Shown one piece after another: positions 17,557 through 26,449 of a stretch of 44,175 nt of DNA. The notes beneath the pieces were generated by a model. That model saw nothing but the letters and a program-made list of their open reading frames with translations, searched no databases and was not told the origin of the DNA. The first letter of the stretch is position 1. Each line of letters starts with the position of its first letter. This stretch comes from Oscillatoriaceae cyanobacterium Prado104 (lineage in GTDB: Bacteria > Cyanobacteriota > Cyanobacteriia > Cyanobacteriales > Microcoleaceae), in the NCBI GenBank assembly GCA_025454405.1, contig JALOON010000101.1:1-44175 (forward strand), given 5' to 3'. The position numbers were made by a program, and so were the translations under genes.

Positions 17557-19835
17557 GAAAGTTCAGTGCGAGCATCCCCGCTCGTGTTTTTAGAATCCTT
17601 CGATCGCGCTTTGGAACTAATCGGAATTTCGATCGCGAATTCAGTTCCCCCGCCAATTTCGGAAATGCAATCGAGCCGTCCCCCGTGTTTTTCCACAACC
17701 AAATGGTGAGAAATCGACAGTCCCAAACCCGTTCCCTTACCAATAGGTTTAGTCGTAAAAAACGGATCGAACAATTGGCGGCGGATCTCTTGCGGAATCC
17801 CCCGCCCGTTATCGGCAATCCGGATCGCCACGGCATCGCTGCCAACAACTTCCGTGCGAATTCTAATCGCAGGTACGCTAAGTGGCATATTGCGCGACGA
17901 TTGCCCTGCATTGTCCCTACTTCCCTTCGCCCACAGCCCGTTATTGATTTCTTCATCCAAAGCATCGATCGCATTGCTGATAATATTCATAAACACCTGA
18001 TTTAGCTGACCTCCCGAACACTCGATCGGAGGCAAATCTCCGTATTCTTTAATAATTTTAATTGCCGGATGTTTGCCGTTAGCTTTCAGTCGGTGCTGCA
18101 AAATTAGCAAAGTGCTATCCAAACCTTCGTGAATATTGACTAATTTGAGATGGCTGCCGTCCGATCGCGAAAAATTGCGCATCGACAAAACTATCTGCCG
18201 GATGCGATCTGTTCCTACTTGCATGGAAGACAAAATATTAGGTAAGTCTTCCACCAAAAAATCCAGTTCGATATCTTCTGCTGCTTCTTGAATTTCTAAG
18301 GCGGGTTCGGGATAGTATCGCTGGTAAAGTTCCACCAACCGGATCAAGGCTTGGATATAATGGCTGGTGTGAGAAAGATTGCCGTAGATAAAATTGACGG
18401 GATTGTTAATTTCGTGAGCGATGCCGGCAATCATTTGTCCGAGGGAAGACATTTTTTCAGTTTGCACCAGTTGAGTTTGAGTTTGCTGCAACTGGCGCAA
18501 AGTTTGCTCTAATTGCTGCGTTTGCGCTTGCAAGCGAGTTTCCTTTTGGCGCAGCGCTTCTTCCACTCGCTGGCGCTTCACAATATCCCGCTTCAACAAT
18601 TCATTCGACTCTGAAAGTTGGGCGGTTCTTTCTTCTACTTGTCTTTTCAAATCATCGTGGGCTTGCTGCAGGGCAGCTTCGGCTCGCTGGCGCTCTAAAA
18701 TTTCTCGCTGCAATTGTTCGTTAGCTTTCTGCAATTGGGCTGCTCGATCGTCCACTGCTTGCTGCAAAAGTTCGATCGTCCCGTACATTTCCGATGGCGT
18801 GAAAACCTGCGGCAAATTCGTCTCGGAGACAATTCCCAACATTTCTCCTTGCTTGCCAACTACTACCAAACGCCGCACTCTGTGCTGCTGCATTTCTTGG
18901 TGGGCAGTCCAGAGCGAATCTTCGGGAGATATGCAAAATAACGGCCCGCTCATCGCATCAGCCGCCGATATTTGAGACAGATTTAATTCAAAAGCTTGAT
19001 ATTGTACTATATCGCGTTCGGTGACAATCCCTACCGGGATTAACTGTTTTGAATTGATGCCTCGCCCTTCTGACTCCGGGATAATAGCGCTGTAATTCGT
19101 GCCGGGAAATTGATAATTTTCTGTCAGTCCGATCGCTCTTGGCGGATACTGAATTTGCTCTTCTACAATGATGACACAACTGACTCGATGCTTGACCATA
19201 AGCTGCGCTAAATCGAGTACGGAAGCAGTTTTTGGGGCGTGAATGACGTTCACACTCATGACATCCGCCGCGCAGCGCAGATTTGTGAGTAAGTTAATCG
19301 GTTGCAGGGCTTCGCGAATTCTTTCGCGGGTGATGATACCCTGAAGTTGACCGCGATCGTCCACTACTGGCAAATGGCGGATCTGGTGCTGGCGCAGCAT
19401 GAATATAGCTGTAAAAATATCGCGGGCTTCCGATTGTTTGAGGGTAATGGGCGCGCGCGTCATCACGTCGGCAACCTTGAACCCCATAGAATCCTCTCCG
19501 GCGGCACTTAACCTGACGATATCCCGTTCTGTAAATATTCCGATCGGTTTCGAGTCTTCTACTACTAAAACGCAACTGCGTTGGGCTGTAGCGCCAATAT
19601 TAACTTGTCTGCCGCCAGCCAAATCGCAACAGCTCCGCCGGGGATTCATCAAGATTAACACTTCGGCGATCGGAGTGTCGGGAGCAACGGTGAGGGGATG
19701 GCGGTCAATTGCTTGTTCTAGGGGCGAGATATAGGCGGGTTTGCTTTTGGGTGCTTCGGCGGGTGCGGGTAATTCGCGAATTGGTTGCGGGGGAACCAAT
19801 TTTAGTAGGGGCTGCAATTGTTCTTCTTCAAGCAT
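17553..19835 (-). CDS. CBS-domain sensor histidine kinase (soluble)
   Basis: The 760-residue product has no membrane segment. Two pairs of CBS domains (about residues 38-345) contain motifs such as PIGIFTERDIVRLS, QLQGIITRERI and PVGIVTERDIVQ. A long coiled coil follows (about 360-460). Next is a dimerisation domain with the phospho-acceptor His in AGIAHEINNPVNF (about H473), and an ATPase domain with N, G1 and G2 boxes (FMNIISNAIDAL, DNGRGIP, GKGTGLGLSISHHL). CBS pairs usually bind adenosine nucleotides, so it may sense energy state in the cytoplasm. No response regulator lies beside it. The ATG at 19835 is first in frame with no clear ribosome-binding site. The last dozen codons come from dispersed repeat sequence, so the C-terminal tail is probably not ancestral. 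Confidence 0.9.
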   Translation of the reverse strand: MLEEEQLQPLLKLVPPQPIRELPAPAEAPKSKPAYISPLEQAIDRHPLTVAPDTPIAEVLILMNPRRSCCDLAGGRQVNIGATAQRSCVLVVEDSKPIGIFTERDIVRLSAAGEDSMGFKVADVMTRAPITLKQSEARDIFTAIFMLRQHQIRHLPVVDDRGQLQGIITRERIREALQPINLLTNLRCAADVMSVNVIHAPKTASVLDLAQLMVKHRVSCVIIVEEQIQYPPRAIGLTENYQFPGTNYSAIIPESEGRGINSKQLIPVGIVTERDIVQYQAFELNLSQISAADAMSGPLFCISPEDSLWTAHQEMQQHRVRRLVVVGKQGEMLGIVSETNLPQVFTPSEMYGTIELLQQAVDDRAAQLQKANEQLQREILERQRAEAALQQAHDDLKRQVEERTAQLSESNELLKRDIVKRQRVEEALRQKETRLQAQTQQLEQTLRQLQQTQTQLVQTEKMSSLGQMIAGIAHEINNPVNFIYGNLSHTSHYIQALIRLVELYQRYYPEPALEIQEAAEDIELDFLVEDLPNILSSMQVGTDRIRQIVLSMRNFSRSDGSHLKLVNIHEGLDSTLLILQHRLKANGKHPAIKIIKEYGDLPPIECSGGQLNQVFMNIISNAIDALDEEINNGLWAKGSRDNAGQSSRNMPLSVPAIRIRTEVVGSDAVAIRIADNGRGIPQEIRRQLFDPFFTTKPIGKGTGLGLSISHHLVVEKHGGRLDCISEIGGGTEFAIEIPISSKARSKDSKNTSGDARTELS
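17569..17584. repeat. Short hairpin CGAGC / GCTCG
   Basis: This is a member of the GTGCGAGCATCCCCGCTCG family also seen at 8898-8915 and near 28088-28105. Here it lies within the last codons of the histidine kinase gene. Confidence 0.6.
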
Positions 19836-19989
19836 GGTTAATCATTAATTTTGATTAATGTATTGTTACAATATCGACGGTCTTTGCCGGCAGACTTAGC
19901 ATTGAGTCAGCGGGTCAAAAGATGGTCGATCGCCCTTGGACTGTTTCATCCGCGTACTATCCCGGTTAATTTTTTAATTTTTAATTTTT

Positions 19990-22665
19990 ATGTCGTGGAC
20001 GCCGTTAAGTTACCGGATTCATCATTTGCCACTCATCCTCGCCGGTCCGATTTTGCGCCGAACCCAAAGCCGCGCCGTCACAGTTTGGCTGGCCCTCAAA
20101 GCGCCCCGCCGAGTCGAAATCGAAGTTTGCGCCACCGAGGGCGGCACCGGCGAAATAGTCGGTCGCCCGCTGCTGCGAGGCGCAAGTTCTACTGTACAGC
20201 TTGGCAAATACCTGCACGTAGTTGCAGTGACAGCTCAACCGATCGGCAGCAACTTCTTGACATCAGGGCAAATTTATGCTTATAATATAGAGTTTGCGAT
20301 CGATAGCGACTTGTCCCCAGCGGCTGCCAGAGAAAATGAGGCAGAACATGAGAGAAAAAATGAGAAAGAAACCCTCATCTCTTGCCTGCAGTCTGCCGTC
20401 CCGGAAACGCCGGATTTCGGGAATGCAACAATTAGCTATTTCGAGCATCAGTTGCCAACTTTTGCCCTGCCGCCAGAAGATTTAAACTACCTGCGGGTAG
20501 TTCACGGTTCTTGTCGCAAGCCCCACGGCGGCGGTCGCGACGCGCTGCCAATCTTAGACAATTCGATCGAACAGTTTGCGAGAACAGCTTCTTCCCGACC
20601 GCACCAACTGTTTTTAACCGGCGACCAAATCTACGGCGATGATGTTGCCGATCCTTTGCTGTGGGCTTTGACCGATGCTGGCGATACGCTCTTGGGCTGG
20701 GAAGAGAATTTGCCCCTGATGGATGATGCCCGACAGAAAAAGAATTTGCATACTACTATACCAAAAAATCCAGCACCGGAAAATAACCTTGGGGATCGCA
20801 GTGAGATCTCTACCCAAAGTTCGATCCAAAAACCAGTTAATAGGGAAATTTCTACCCAAAGTTCGATCCAAAAATCAGTTAATGCTGAGTGTAAGTATCA
20901 AAAACCCGTGCAGTTAAAACCGGGAAATCGCAGCGACATCGCTAGAGATCTGGGCGGCTTTACGGCAATGTTGGTCAACCAACCCCAAAAGGCAAAAAGT
21001 CATTTGTTCGGTTTGGGCGAATACTGCGCGATGTATTTGTTTGGGTGGTCGCCCGTACTTTGGTGCGCGAGTTTTCCCAAAGGCAAGGATATTTGTGCTG
21101 GTGGCAAACCAGCAAAAACTTGGGATAAAGAAGCACTCGAACTTGATTCTTTTGCCCGCAATTTGTGGAGGGTGAGGAGGGCTTTGGCTAATATTCCCGT
21201 CTATGCAATTTGCGACGACCACGATGTTAGCGATGACTGGTATTTAAATCGAGAATGGTGTTACCGCGTCCTGGCCAAACCTCTGGGGTACAGAGTGGTG
21301 CAAAATGCAATGCTGGCTTATGCTGTATTTCAGGCTTGGGGAAATACGCCAGAACAGTTCGATCGGGGAACGGCGGGAGATAAATTGTTGCAAACTACTC
21401 GCATTTGGTCGGCATCTGCCGGTACTGACTTGGCAGTTTGGGAAGATGCCGCCCGCTATTTGGGAATTCCCGATTTAGATAGCGAAACAGGTTTGCCCAA
21501 GTTTAAATTAGACGAAGATGTTTTAATTTTAGACCGAGAAAGTGGCGGAAAAGAAGTTTTAAATTGGCATTTTACAGTCAGAAGTTACAAGCATGAAGTT
21601 ATCGTATTGGACACGCGGAATTGGCGGGGGTATCCGCTGGAAAACTCGATCGACCCGCCGATGCTGTTGAGCCACAAAGGTTTTGTAGAGCAAATCCAGC
21701 AGCCTTTGCAGGAAACCGAGCGGCTGAATCAAACAGGTGAATATGATATTGAAGCAACGCTGGTAGTTGTGCCGACAAATTTAGTGGGTTTGGGAATTAT
21801 TGATGCAGTTCAAAAATGGGATGTGGAACGGGGAAAGGTTTTTAGCAGCGATGCGGGAGATGCTTGGAATTTCCACGAATTGGCGTTTGTCAAGCTACTG
21901 TCGGAATTTTTTAAACGGCGCGATCGAGTAATTGTTTTGACGGGAGACATTCACTATGCGGCGGCGGTACGTTTGAGTTATTGGTCTGACTGTCATTTTG
22001 GCGATTCTAAAGAGTCGAGAGAAAACTTAGCGAGGGTAAAATTGCCGGAAGCAACAGCAGAAGCAGAGAGAATTCACAGATTTAGAGCTTTGGAAACAGC
22101 GGATGATAATTTAGAGTGCCAGTTTTCCATTCTGGCGCAGTTGACCGCCAGTGCTTTGATTAATGAAGAGTGGAAAACTCATTTAATTCATACTAAAATT
22201 AAGTCGCTGCTGCCGGAACGATCGCACGAATCTGTCGGCTGGAACGAGCCGTTGGAATTAATTAAAATTTCCGGGTTTCGCGGCAAGCAAGTTTTAGCAA
22301 AGGCGATTAAAAACAAACAATCCCTGCCGGATTGGGGCTATCGAATCGATTGGGTCAAACGGCAAAAAGCTCGCGTATTTTTGCCCTATGAAAATGGTTC
22401 GTCCTCAGCCAGAAGTTCCCGCAACCAACAATTGCCGCTGTGGCAAAGATTGTGGAATATTGTAGCGCTGCTGTGGCGCAACCGCTGGCTGCAAGAAGGA
22501 ACTGAAATTGTCGGTTACAGCAATATTGGAATTGTCAGTTTTCAGTGGCCCGCCGACAGCGATCGAACTAAAGCAGTAATGCAAAATATTTATTGGCGAC
22601 CGCTGTGGCAGCCTGATAGCGTGGTTTACAGCCAATATTTCGTACCCCTGGGACTCGATAAGTAA
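19990..22665 (+). CDS. PhoD-like metallophosphatase family protein
   Basis: The 891-residue protein carries the metal-binding motifs of PhoD-like phosphatases: GSCRKPHGGG near residue 175, LFLTGDQIYGDD near 212, ICDDHDVSDDW near 408, and VLTGDIHYAAAV near 650. An N-terminal beta domain (about 15-110) precedes the catalytic part, and a conserved C-terminal region extends to the end. PhoD enzymes hydrolyse phosphomonoesters or diesters with calcium and iron. This long cyanobacterial form has no obvious Tat or Sec signal, so its site of action and substrate are uncertain. A low-complexity insert with two 42-bp repeats lies at about residues 255-315. The gene is divergent from the histidine kinase gene. 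The ATG at 19990 follows an AT-rich leader. Confidence 0.85.
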   Translation: MSWTPLSYRIHHLPLILAGPILRRTQSRAVTVWLALKAPRRVEIEVCATEGGTGEIVGRPLLRGASSTVQLGKYLHVVAVTAQPIGSNFLTSGQIYAYNIEFAIDSDLSPAAARENEAEHERKNEKETLISCLQSAVPETPDFGNATISYFEHQLPTFALPPEDLNYLRVVHGSCRKPHGGGRDALPILDNSIEQFARTASSRPHQLFLTGDQIYGDDVADPLLWALTDAGDTLLGWEENLPLMDDARQKKNLHTTIPKNPAPENNLGDRSEISTQSSIQKPVNREISTQSSIQKSVNAECKYQKPVQLKPGNRSDIARDLGGFTAMLVNQPQKAKSHLFGLGEYCAMYLFGWSPVLWCASFPKGKDICAGGKPAKTWDKEALELDSFARNLWRVRRALANIPVYAICDDHDVSDDWYLNREWCYRVLAKPLGYRVVQNAMLAYAVFQAWGNTPEQFDRGTAGDKLLQTTRIWSASAGTDLAVWEDAARYLGIPDLDSETGLPKFKLDEDVLILDRESGGKEVLNWHFTVRSYKHEVIVLDTRNWRGYPLENSIDPPMLLSHKGFVEQIQQPLQETERLNQTGEYDIEATLVVVPTNLVGLGIIDAVQKWDVERGKVFSSDAGDAWNFHELAFVKLLSEFFKRRDRVIVLTGDIHYAAAVRLSYWSDCHFGDSKESRENLARVKLPEATAEAERIHRFRALETADDNLECQFSILAQLTASALINEEWKTHLIHTKIKSLLPERSHESVGWNEPLELIKISGFRGKQVLAKAIKNKQSLPDWGYRIDWVKRQKARVFLPYENGSSSARSSRNQQLPLWQRLWNIVALLWRNRWLQEGTEIVGYSNIGIVSFQWPADSDRTKAVMQNIYWRPLWQPDSVVYSQYFVPLGLDK
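20806..20889 (+). repeat. 42-bp tandem duplication inside the PhoD-like gene
   Basis: Two 42-bp units each encode fourteen residues beginning STQSSIQK. They differ at few bases and keep the frame. They lie in a variable linker between two metal-binding motifs. Confidence 0.85.
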
Positions 22666-22995
22666 CAGCATCAAGTTTGAGCCGGCGTGCGGTTGAGATG
22701 CCGATGAGTAGATCCACCCAATCAAGCCTCAGAGCCACAACACCCAAAAGCTTGCCGCTCCGGCATTCTTCCTTATTCCCTGTTGCCTGTTGCCTGTTGC
22801 CTCTTCCTTCTTCCTTCTTCCTTCAACTATCAACTATCAACTCATTCAATAGTGCCAGATTCTGATAAAAATATTAAGCTATCTTAAAGGAAGAGCGATC
22901 GGCAGCTTTGATATGCACGGCCGCTGCGCGCGTCAAAACCCTAGATTTTGCGTTCTTTGTTTTTGCGCCTTCCGTAAAATTTACCCAAATTCTAC
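22666..22995. other. Intergenic repeat stretch before map
   Basis: There is no gene. The stretch contains CCTGTTG units (22777-22800), CTTCCTT units (22800-22824) and CAACTAT units (22825-22843), all heptamer-type tandem repeats, followed by a 150-bp leader of the aminopeptidase gene. Confidence 0.65.
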
Positions 22996-23826
22996 ATGAA
23001 CATTTTTAGCAGTCTGCTTTCCGGGCCAACTCAAGCCCCCCAACAACCAAAAAAACAGCGCCGAGGTATTGAAATAAAATCTCAGCGAGAAATCGAAATC
23101 ATGCGGCAGGCAGCGAAAATTGTAGCGACTGTACTGAAAGAAATTTCCCAACAGGTAAAACCGGGAATGACTACTGCTGATTTGGATGCTTACGCCGAAC
23201 AACGCATCCGTGAAATGGGGGCGACTCCGAGTTTTAAAGGCTACCACGGCTTCCCCGGCTCGATTTGTTCGAGCATTAACAACGAAGTCGTTCACGGTAT
23301 CCCCAGCCGCAAAAAAGTAATCCGGGCGGGAGATGTTCTGAAAGTGGATACCGGAGCTTATTATCAAGGCTTTCACGGCGATTCTTGCATTACGATCGCA
23401 GTTGTAGAAGTTACTCCCGAGTCGGCAAGGTTAATTAGAGTAGCAGAAGAAGCTCTCTATAAAGGCATCGAACAAGTCAAAGCAGGTGCTTATTTGCTTG
23501 ACATTGCAGGGGCGATCGAAGATCATGTCAAAGCTAACGGTTTTAGCGTGGTTGAGGAATTTACCGGACACGGCGTCGGTCGCAATTTGCACGAGGAACC
23601 CTCAGTTTTCAATTTCCGCACCCGCGAAATGCCCAACGTAAAATTAAGAAGCGGCATGACACTCGCGATCGAACCAATTCTCAATGCCGGTTCCAAATAT
23701 ACCCGCACACTGCCCGACAAATGGACTGCCGTAACAGTTGACAATGCCATGTCAGCTCAATTTGAACATACGGTACTGGTGACGGATAGCGGTTACGAAA
23801 TTTTGACCGATCGTTCTTTAGTTTAA
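22996..23826 (+). CDS. map: Methionine aminopeptidase, type I
   Basis: The 276-residue enzyme removes the initiator methionine from nascent proteins in the cytoplasm. All five metal ligands of the pita-bread fold are visible: D118 (KVDTG), D129 (GDSC), H192 (GHGVG), E226 (AIEP) and E257 (QFEHT). The substrate-binding H100 is in VVHGIP. The length exceeds the minimal bacterial enzyme by an N-terminal extension of about 22 basic and Pro/Gln-rich residues before GIEIKSQREI. The ATG at 22996 is the first start, and an alternative start downstream would lose only the extension. The gene seems to stand alone. Confidence 0.95.
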   Translation: MNIFSSLLSGPTQAPQQPKKQRRGIEIKSQREIEIMRQAAKIVATVLKEISQQVKPGMTTADLDAYAEQRIREMGATPSFKGYHGFPGSICSSINNEVVHGIPSRKKVIRAGDVLKVDTGAYYQGFHGDSCITIAVVEVTPESARLIRVAEEALYKGIEQVKAGAYLLDIAGAIEDHVKANGFSVVEEFTGHGVGRNLHEEPSVFNFRTREMPNVKLRSGMTLAIEPILNAGSKYTRTLPDKWTAVTVDNAMSAQFEHTVLVTDSGYEILTDRSLV

Positions 23827-24059
23827 AGCGCTAGTAAAAAGGTTTGGGGAAGGTAAAGAAAATTTTACAGGGCAATTGATGGCGCGATCGACCTCAGTAT
23901 TAGGTAATATTTGCCGCAACGCTCCGCTAAAATAAATGTATTAGCGGTAGTTCGCACATCACAAGCCAAATTAGGTCGATCGGATTGTTCGCGAACAAAA
24001 ACCCTGGGAGCCCAACCCAAAATCTTGTATAACAGGGAATCAAAGAGCGACTTTTTTTA

Positions 24060-24170
24060 AAAGCTCCGCTTCGTTAAACGCTGTAAGGCAAACAGTGTAT
24101 GCTTGTGGAGGGTAAAGTCATGAGACTCCCCGCGAAACAAGAATCTCTGTACCTTTAGGTCAGAGAATGC
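24060..24170 (+). mobile_element. Remnant of an IS605-type element: tnpB 3' end and right-end hairpin
   Basis: A short frame (MRLPAKQESLYL, stop) runs into a hairpin, TCTCTG-T-ACC-TTTA-GGT-CAGAGA (24144-24166), followed by ATGCC. This is the way many cyanobacterial TnpB genes and their overlapping omega-RNA end. The hairpin has the same architecture as the one at 30306-30326: outer stem, bulged T, three pairs and a TTTA loop. No complete tnpB lies upstream, so this is a relic. It lies in the leader of the kinase gene. The coding remnant call is tentative, while the hairpin is clear. Confidence 0.5.
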
Positions 24171-24209
24171 CAAAATGAAACTTGATAGAGCAACCTCGAT
24201 CGGGGTTAT

Positions 24210-26285
24210 GTGGCTTCTGTGAGTTATTGCCTCAATCCCAAATGCCCGAATCCATCCGATCCTGCCAACGCCGGCAGAGCTGCCTGCATCCACTGCGGTT
24301 CTGAACTGTTGATGCAAGGTCGATATCGGCTGGTCGCGCCTCTCGGAGGCGGCGGCTTCGGTAAAACCTTTGAAGTAGATGACAACGGCGCTCGCAAAGT
24401 GCTCAAAGTTCTGCTGAAAGAGCACCCCAAAGCTGTAGAACTGTTCAAACAAGAAGCAGATGTATTAGTCCGGCTGAGACATCCGGGGATTCCCAAAGTA
24501 GAGCGCGACGGCTACTTTACCTATTCGCCTGCCAACAGCACGGAATCCTTTCACTGTCTGGTGATGGAAAAAATTGCCGGGGCAAATTTGCAGGACTGGC
24601 TGAAACACCGGGGTCGGCCGATTACTCAAGAACAAGCCCTGAAATGGCTCAAACAACTGGCGGAAATTTTAGACCAAGTTCACCGGCTCAACTACTTTCA
24701 CCGAGATATCAAGCCGCACAATATCATGTGCAAGCCGAACGGTCAGTTGGTGCTGATTGACTTCGGGACGGCAAGGGAAGTTTCGGCTACTTATTTCGCA
24801 AAAGTCGGTCAAGGACAAAACGTCACGGGTATTGTTTCCCCAGGCTACACGCCACCAGAACAAACGAACGGCAAAGCCGTGCCGCAGTCAGATTTTTTTG
24901 CGCTGGGCCGCACTTTTGTGTATTTGCTGACTGGCAAGCCTCCGACTGCGTTCCCGGAAAACCCGCGCACCGGCAAGTTGATGTGGCGCAAAGGAGCTCC
25001 GCAGGTTTCCGACGAACTGGCTAACGTGATCGACTACCTGATGGCACCTTTTCCAGGAAATCGACCTCAAAGCCCGCAGATGATTTTGGATACCTTGGAA
25101 CAACATGTCAATCTCGAAGGTTCCGATACTCAGTTGCCAACTCAGTTGCCAACGACGGGCTCGACTAAACTGCGGACTTCTAGTTCCGGAGCTACCGGGA
25201 TGACGAAGCAGAGTTCGCCAAATCGTCTCAGACCCCTCAATTCGTCAATCAAAAAGCCGGCAAAACCGCCTTTTGAATGGAAAGGTAAGTTGCTGGGAGG
25301 CGCTGCTGCGCTGCTGCTGGCAGTCATTATTTCTCAAATTTACGGTTCGCTGCGTTACGGGGTATTTCCGGCAAATCCGGTGTGGCTGCTTTCTAGTTTG
25401 CCCAGCAGTCAGTTTTTGGAAAAAAATTTGAATAATGTTGGGGCAGTAAATACTGTTACCCTATCGGCCGACGGTCTGCGTTTGGTAAGCGGCAGTTTTG
25501 GCACGATTAGAATTTGGAATGCTAAATCGGGGCGCTTGCAGCGGACTCTCAACCAGGTGCATTCTAGAAAAGCTGTGCGGGCTTTGGCGGTGAGTCCCGA
25601 CAGCGAGATTTTGGTCAGCGGCGGGGATGACAACAATGCGATTATGTGGAATTTGAAGACTGGCAAGCGGATGCTGACGATTCCCGCCCACAGCGGTGGG
25701 GTAAATTCGATCGCTTTCAGCAGCGACGGTCAGATTTTTGCGACCGGCAGCGATGATAAAACTGTTCGGTTGTGGGATGCGAAAACCGGCAGGAGAATTA
25801 TAACTTTGACCGGTCACGCGGGCCCGGTAAATGCGGTTGCTTTAAGTCGGGACGGTCAAACTCTGGCTAGTGGCAGCGCGGATAAGAGCGTCCGTTTGTG
25901 GAATCTCAAAACTGGGGAAGTGAGAAGAATTCTTACAGGTCACGCAGGAGCAGTTAATGCTGTAAGTTTCAGTCCGAACGGGCAAGTTATCGCTAGTGCT
26001 AGCACTGATAATACTATCCGTTTGTGGAACGTGCGAGATGGGAAGCGCACTCGCACTTTTAAAGGACACACCAGTTGGGTGAGGACGCTCGCTTTTAGCC
26101 CGGACAGCCGTACTTTGGTCAGCGGTGGCGGGGATATTATTGTTTGGGATTTGAAGACGGGAAAAGAGAGAAGCTCTCTTTCGGGTCACAGTCAGTTTGT
26201 GAGTTCTGTGGCTATTAGCAGGGATAGCAAAACTTTGGTTAGCGGGAGTCCCGATCGAACTATTAAGATCTGGCGAATGCCATAA
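24210..26285 (+). CDS. Ser/Thr protein kinase with N-terminal zinc ribbon and C-terminal WD40 repeats
   Basis: The 691-residue protein begins with four cysteines in a ribbon pattern (C7, C12, C26, C29). The kinase domain spans about 37-300 with a Gly-rich loop (LGGGGFGKTF), K66, HRDIKPHN (D166), DFG (D184) and a PGYTPPEQ activation segment. A linker rich in Ser, Thr and Pro is followed by one membrane segment (about 358-376, GGAAALLLAVII), then seven WD40 repeats to the end. The arrangement resembles known cyanobacterial membrane kinases. The single membrane segment implies that kinase and WD40 parts lie on opposite sides of the membrane. The start is GTG at 24210, and a second GTG three codons on is possible. 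Substrates are unknown. Confidence 0.9.
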   Translation: MASVSYCLNPKCPNPSDPANAGRAACIHCGSELLMQGRYRLVAPLGGGGFGKTFEVDDNGARKVLKVLLKEHPKAVELFKQEADVLVRLRHPGIPKVERDGYFTYSPANSTESFHCLVMEKIAGANLQDWLKHRGRPITQEQALKWLKQLAEILDQVHRLNYFHRDIKPHNIMCKPNGQLVLIDFGTAREVSATYFAKVGQGQNVTGIVSPGYTPPEQTNGKAVPQSDFFALGRTFVYLLTGKPPTAFPENPRTGKLMWRKGAPQVSDELANVIDYLMAPFPGNRPQSPQMILDTLEQHVNLEGSDTQLPTQLPTTGSTKLRTSSSGATGMTKQSSPNRLRPLNSSIKKPAKPPFEWKGKLLGGAAALLLAVIISQIYGSLRYGVFPANPVWLLSSLPSSQFLEKNLNNVGAVNTVTLSADGLRLVSGSFGTIRIWNAKSGRLQRTLNQVHSRKAVRALAVSPDSEILVSGGDDNNAIMWNLKTGKRMLTIPAHSGGVNSIAFSSDGQIFATGSDDKTVRLWDAKTGRRIITLTGHAGPVNAVALSRDGQTLASGSADKSVRLWNLKTGEVRRILTGHAGAVNAVSFSPNGQVIASASTDNTIRLWNVRDGKRTRTFKGHTSWVRTLAFSPDSRTLVSGGGDIIVWDLKTGKERSSLSGHSQFVSSVAISRDSKTLVSGSPDRTIKIWRMP

Positions 26286-26302
26286 TTGTTACTACAGATA
26301 TA

Positions 26303-26397
26303 TAGGGCTTGCTGAATAAAACTCTCAGCCCCCGAGAGCAATGGTTTTGAGCCTTTTGCGATCGATTTAGTGCCAGGTTATGGCATAGAGATGGTCA
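26303..26397. mobile_element. Solo insertion-sequence end or MITE fragment
   Basis: The sequence begins TAGGGCTTGCTGAATAAA. Its first 54 bases are identical to 44122-44175, where the window ends. Ends starting GGGCTTGCTGAATAA are familiar from cyanobacterial insertion sequences. No transposase follows here, and about 95 bp later the sequence passes into another repeat. It is therefore a solo end or miniature derivative at the 3' end of the kinase gene. Confidence 0.6.
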
Positions 26398-26440
26398 GAA
26401 GTCCGCAGTATTTTGCAGACTTCCGTCCTTACTACAAACA
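26397..26440. repeat. Degraded member of the GTAGTGCGGAC 3'-end hairpin family
   Basis: AGAAGTCCGCAGTATTTTGC and AGACTTCCGTCCTTACTACA can still pair partly. The right half (GCAGACTT, then CCTTACTACAAACAGT) aligns with the copies at 17507-17556 and 2341-2391. It lies between the convergent kinase and aldolase genes, 10 bp after the aldolase stop codon. Confidence 0.55.
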
Positions 26441-26449
26441 GTATCGCGG

